Assembly: GCA_964447205.1 (NCBI GenBank)
Contig: CAYUSB010000039.1
Coordinates: 1-64,000 of the forward strand
Direction of reading: 5' to 3'
DNA from: JAEUKH01 sp964447205
Lineage (GTDB): Bacteria; Myxococcota_A; Polyangia; Polyangiales; Ga0077539
DNA length: 64,000 nt
A program made the position numbers and the translations under genes. Numbering within the stretch: the first letter of the stretch is position 1; every line of letters begins with the position of its first letter. Positions 62,616 to 64,000 of this stretch are shown piece by piece. The notes under the pieces were generated by a model. It saw only the letters and a list, made by a program, of their open reading frames with translations, ran no database searches and was not told the origin of the DNA.

Positions 62616-63449
62616 TTAGCCCCCCATCGCGGCGAGGCCTCGGGCGAGGTCGGCCGTGGCCGCGTCGGCCGGGTGGAAGCTCTCGATCCGTAGCTCTTGC
62701 AGGGTCACGTCCTGGGCCGTGCCCAGGGTCGCGATGGTGGTGAGGAGCCGGGCGATCTGGTCGCCCACCCGCAGCTCCACGGGCACTACCAGGGCGGCCC
62801 CGGAGGGGGCGGGCGGGGCGTTCCACAGGGCGGCGATGTCGGGCAGGGCGAGGAGGGAGGCCCGCAGGAGCCTGCGCCCCTCGTCGCGGTCTGCGGCCAT
62901 CTCGGCCCGGGCCCGGTCGATTACGGCCCGGGCCACCTCCCCCCAGTTGGCGATGTGCGGCCGAAACCCATCGGGGTCGAGGATCTGCACGAGCCCATTG
63001 ACCCGCGGGGGCGGGAGCACCTCGTACGGAACCAGGACCCGCCCCGTGAGCATGGCCACAAACCGGGCGTAGGCCTCGTTGACCATGACCACGTCCCAAC
63101 GGCGGTCGAAGACCACGGCCCCGAAGGGCTCCTGCTGCCGGAGGAGGAGCACCAGGGCCTGCCGAAACTCGGCCATCCGCGGGGCGTCCAAGGGGGTCTC
63201 GTGGTACTCCGCGGCGAATCCCGCGGCCTGAAACGCCGCGTTTCGTTCGCGCAAGGGGGCGTTGAGGACCGTGCCCAGGGCCCGCAACATCTCGCGGCTC
63301 GGTCCGGCCTTCCCCGTCTCCAGGAAGCTCAGGTGACGGGTCGAGACCCCCGCCGCGAGGGCCAGCTCCATCTGGCTCAGGCCGTGGGTGGTGCGCCACC
63401 GGCGGATCATCGCCCCGACCATGGTGTGCTGCGACGTTGCCCGCTCCAT
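62616..63449 (-). CDS. XRE-family regulator with MmyB-like ligand domain
   Basis: 277 residues from the ATG at 63449. The helix-turn-helix (about residues 14-65: L-S-Q-M-E-L-A-L-A-A-G-V-S-T-R-H-L-S-F-L-E-T-G) is followed by V-V-F-D-R-R-W-D-V-V-M-V-N-E-A-Y-A-R-F. That is the MmyB-like domain, which binds fatty-acyl ligands in studied relatives. It is a likely regulator of lipid or stress genes. It lies 34 bases downstream of the DUF4345 gene and may be co-transcribed with it. Confidence 0.9.
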   Translation of the reverse strand: MERATSQHTMVGAMIRRWRTTHGLSQMELALAAGVSTRHLSFLETGKAGPSREMLRALGTVLNAPLRERNAAFQAAGFAAEYHETPLDAPRMAEFRQALVLLLRQQEPFGAVVFDRRWDVVMVNEAYARFVAMLTGRVLVPYEVLPPPRVNGLVQILDPDGFRPHIANWGEVARAVIDRARAEMAADRDEGRRLLRASLLALPDIAALWNAPPAPSGAALVVPVELRVGDQIARLLTTIATLGTAQDVTLQELRIESFHPADAATADLARGLAAMGG

Positions 63450-63483
63450 GCGGCGCGGAGTGTAGGGATGGCCCGCGGCGCTG

Positions 63484-63888
63484 TCACGCGGTACCGGGCG
63501 ACGGGGCGGGCTGTCCATCGGCCCGCAAGAGCCACAGGCCCGCGACGACGGCGACGAGCTCGACGGCCATCGTGCCGTGGATGTACGCCCCCGCGGGTCC
63601 GTGCTGGAGGAGGGTCAGGACGCGCCCGAGGAGGAGCCCGGCCGTGGCCGAGACCGCGAGGACCAGGGCGGGGCGCTCCCAGGACGTGCGGGTGGCCCCG
63701 AGGTAGAGGAGCACGGAGATGCCCGCGCAGAGGCCCCCATAGGTGGCGCTGAAGTCCGCGATGGCCGTCACGTCGGTGAGGGTCATCCCGAGCATCGTGG
63801 CGAAGCGTGTGGGGGCCGCGTAGCCGAAGCCCGTGAAGCCCAGGAATGCGACGAGCTGCGCGTAGAGATACATACGACCGAGCGACAT
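63484..63888 (-). CDS. DUF4345-like membrane protein
   Basis: 134 residues with four helices. F-G-Y-A-A-P-T-R-F, D-F-S-A-T-Y-G-G-L and the spacing of helices match the DUF4345 family. GGAGGTG lies seven bases before the ATG. The 112 bases to the window end hold its promoter region. Confidence 0.75.
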   Translation of the reverse strand: MSLGRMYLYAQLVAFLGFTGFGYAAPTRFATMLGMTLTDVTAIADFSATYGGLCAGISVLLYLGATRTSWERPALVLAVSATAGLLLGRVLTLLQHGPAGAYIHGTMAVELVAVVAGLWLLRADGQPAPSPGTA

Positions 63889-64000
63889 GGAACACCTCCC
63901 GTGGCGGCGACGAGCCCGAGGCCCCGCCGCGATGAAGGGGAGGATGGCGGCCCGCCGTGTCCAGGGCGATGACCTCGGAGGTCATGTCGTGAACAGGGTC

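Overview
The window looks like a chromosomal segment of a myxobacterium (phylum Myxococcota). This is inferred from the very high GC content and from gene content. The content includes lipoproteins with Asp/Ala/Pro-rich linkers and CGxCG-type cysteine modules, Hanks-type Ser/Thr kinases (one with PEGA domains), a complete-looking kinase arm of the mevalonate pathway, exported ferritin-like lipoproteins, and a near-consensus sigma-54 promoter. Species and genus cannot be told from the sequence.

Layout. 1-7355: three large cysteine-rich lipoprotein genes on the + strand. The first two are tandem paralogues with transglutaminase-like C-termini. 7464-9247: a scar of mobile DNA, with a truncated IS4/Tn5-type transposase, an unexplained 219-bp inverted-repeat structure and an IS91-like transposase tail. 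9337-11544: a giant Gly-rich lipoprotein. 11701-16928: a five-gene operon, each gene overlapping the next by four bases: prenyl diphosphate synthase, mevalonate kinase, diphosphomevalonate decarboxylase, phosphomevalonate kinase, HMG-CoA reductase. 16999-18283: a ferredoxin-like small protein and a FabL-like enoyl-ACP reductase. 18284-18795: a repeat-rich intergenic region. 18796-24603 (-): a ferritin-like lipoprotein and B12-dependent ribonucleotide reductase NrdJ, interrupted by an intein placed directly before its radical cysteine.

24928-28515: two ATPase/permease pairs of ABC exporters in one operon. 28534-31544: a glycine-zipper stress protein, a YihY/BrkB membrane protein with a sigma-54-type promoter, a probably exported methyltransferase, a zinc-ribbon protein and a 49-residue DUF3309 protein. 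31893-33783: a small defence-like island with a nucleotidyltransferase/partner pair and a decayed ATPase+HNH (Septu-like) pair. 33816-40090: a DEAD-box helicase, a membrane protein, a second ferritin-like lipoprotein, an FAD-linked oxidase coupled to an N-formylglutamate amidohydrolase, and a small protein. 40234-44258: an Lhr-core helicase coupled to a metallophosphoesterase, convergent with rplU-rpmA. 44355-48028: hypothetical genes, a Uma2 nuclease, a HEAT-repeat protein and a small antitoxin-like protein. 48041-50724: a Kazal-type Cys-rich protein and MutL.

50853-62597: two Ser/Thr kinases. The second heads a tight operon with an LPG-synthase/flippase-type membrane protein, a hexapeptide acyltransferase, a GT2 glycosyltransferase and a dipeptidyl-peptidase IV lipoprotein; this looks like an envelope lipid or glycan modification locus linked to signalling. 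Two membrane proteins follow, then on the - strand an XRE/MmyB-type regulator and a DUF4345 membrane protein. No rRNA, tRNA or CRISPR array was seen.
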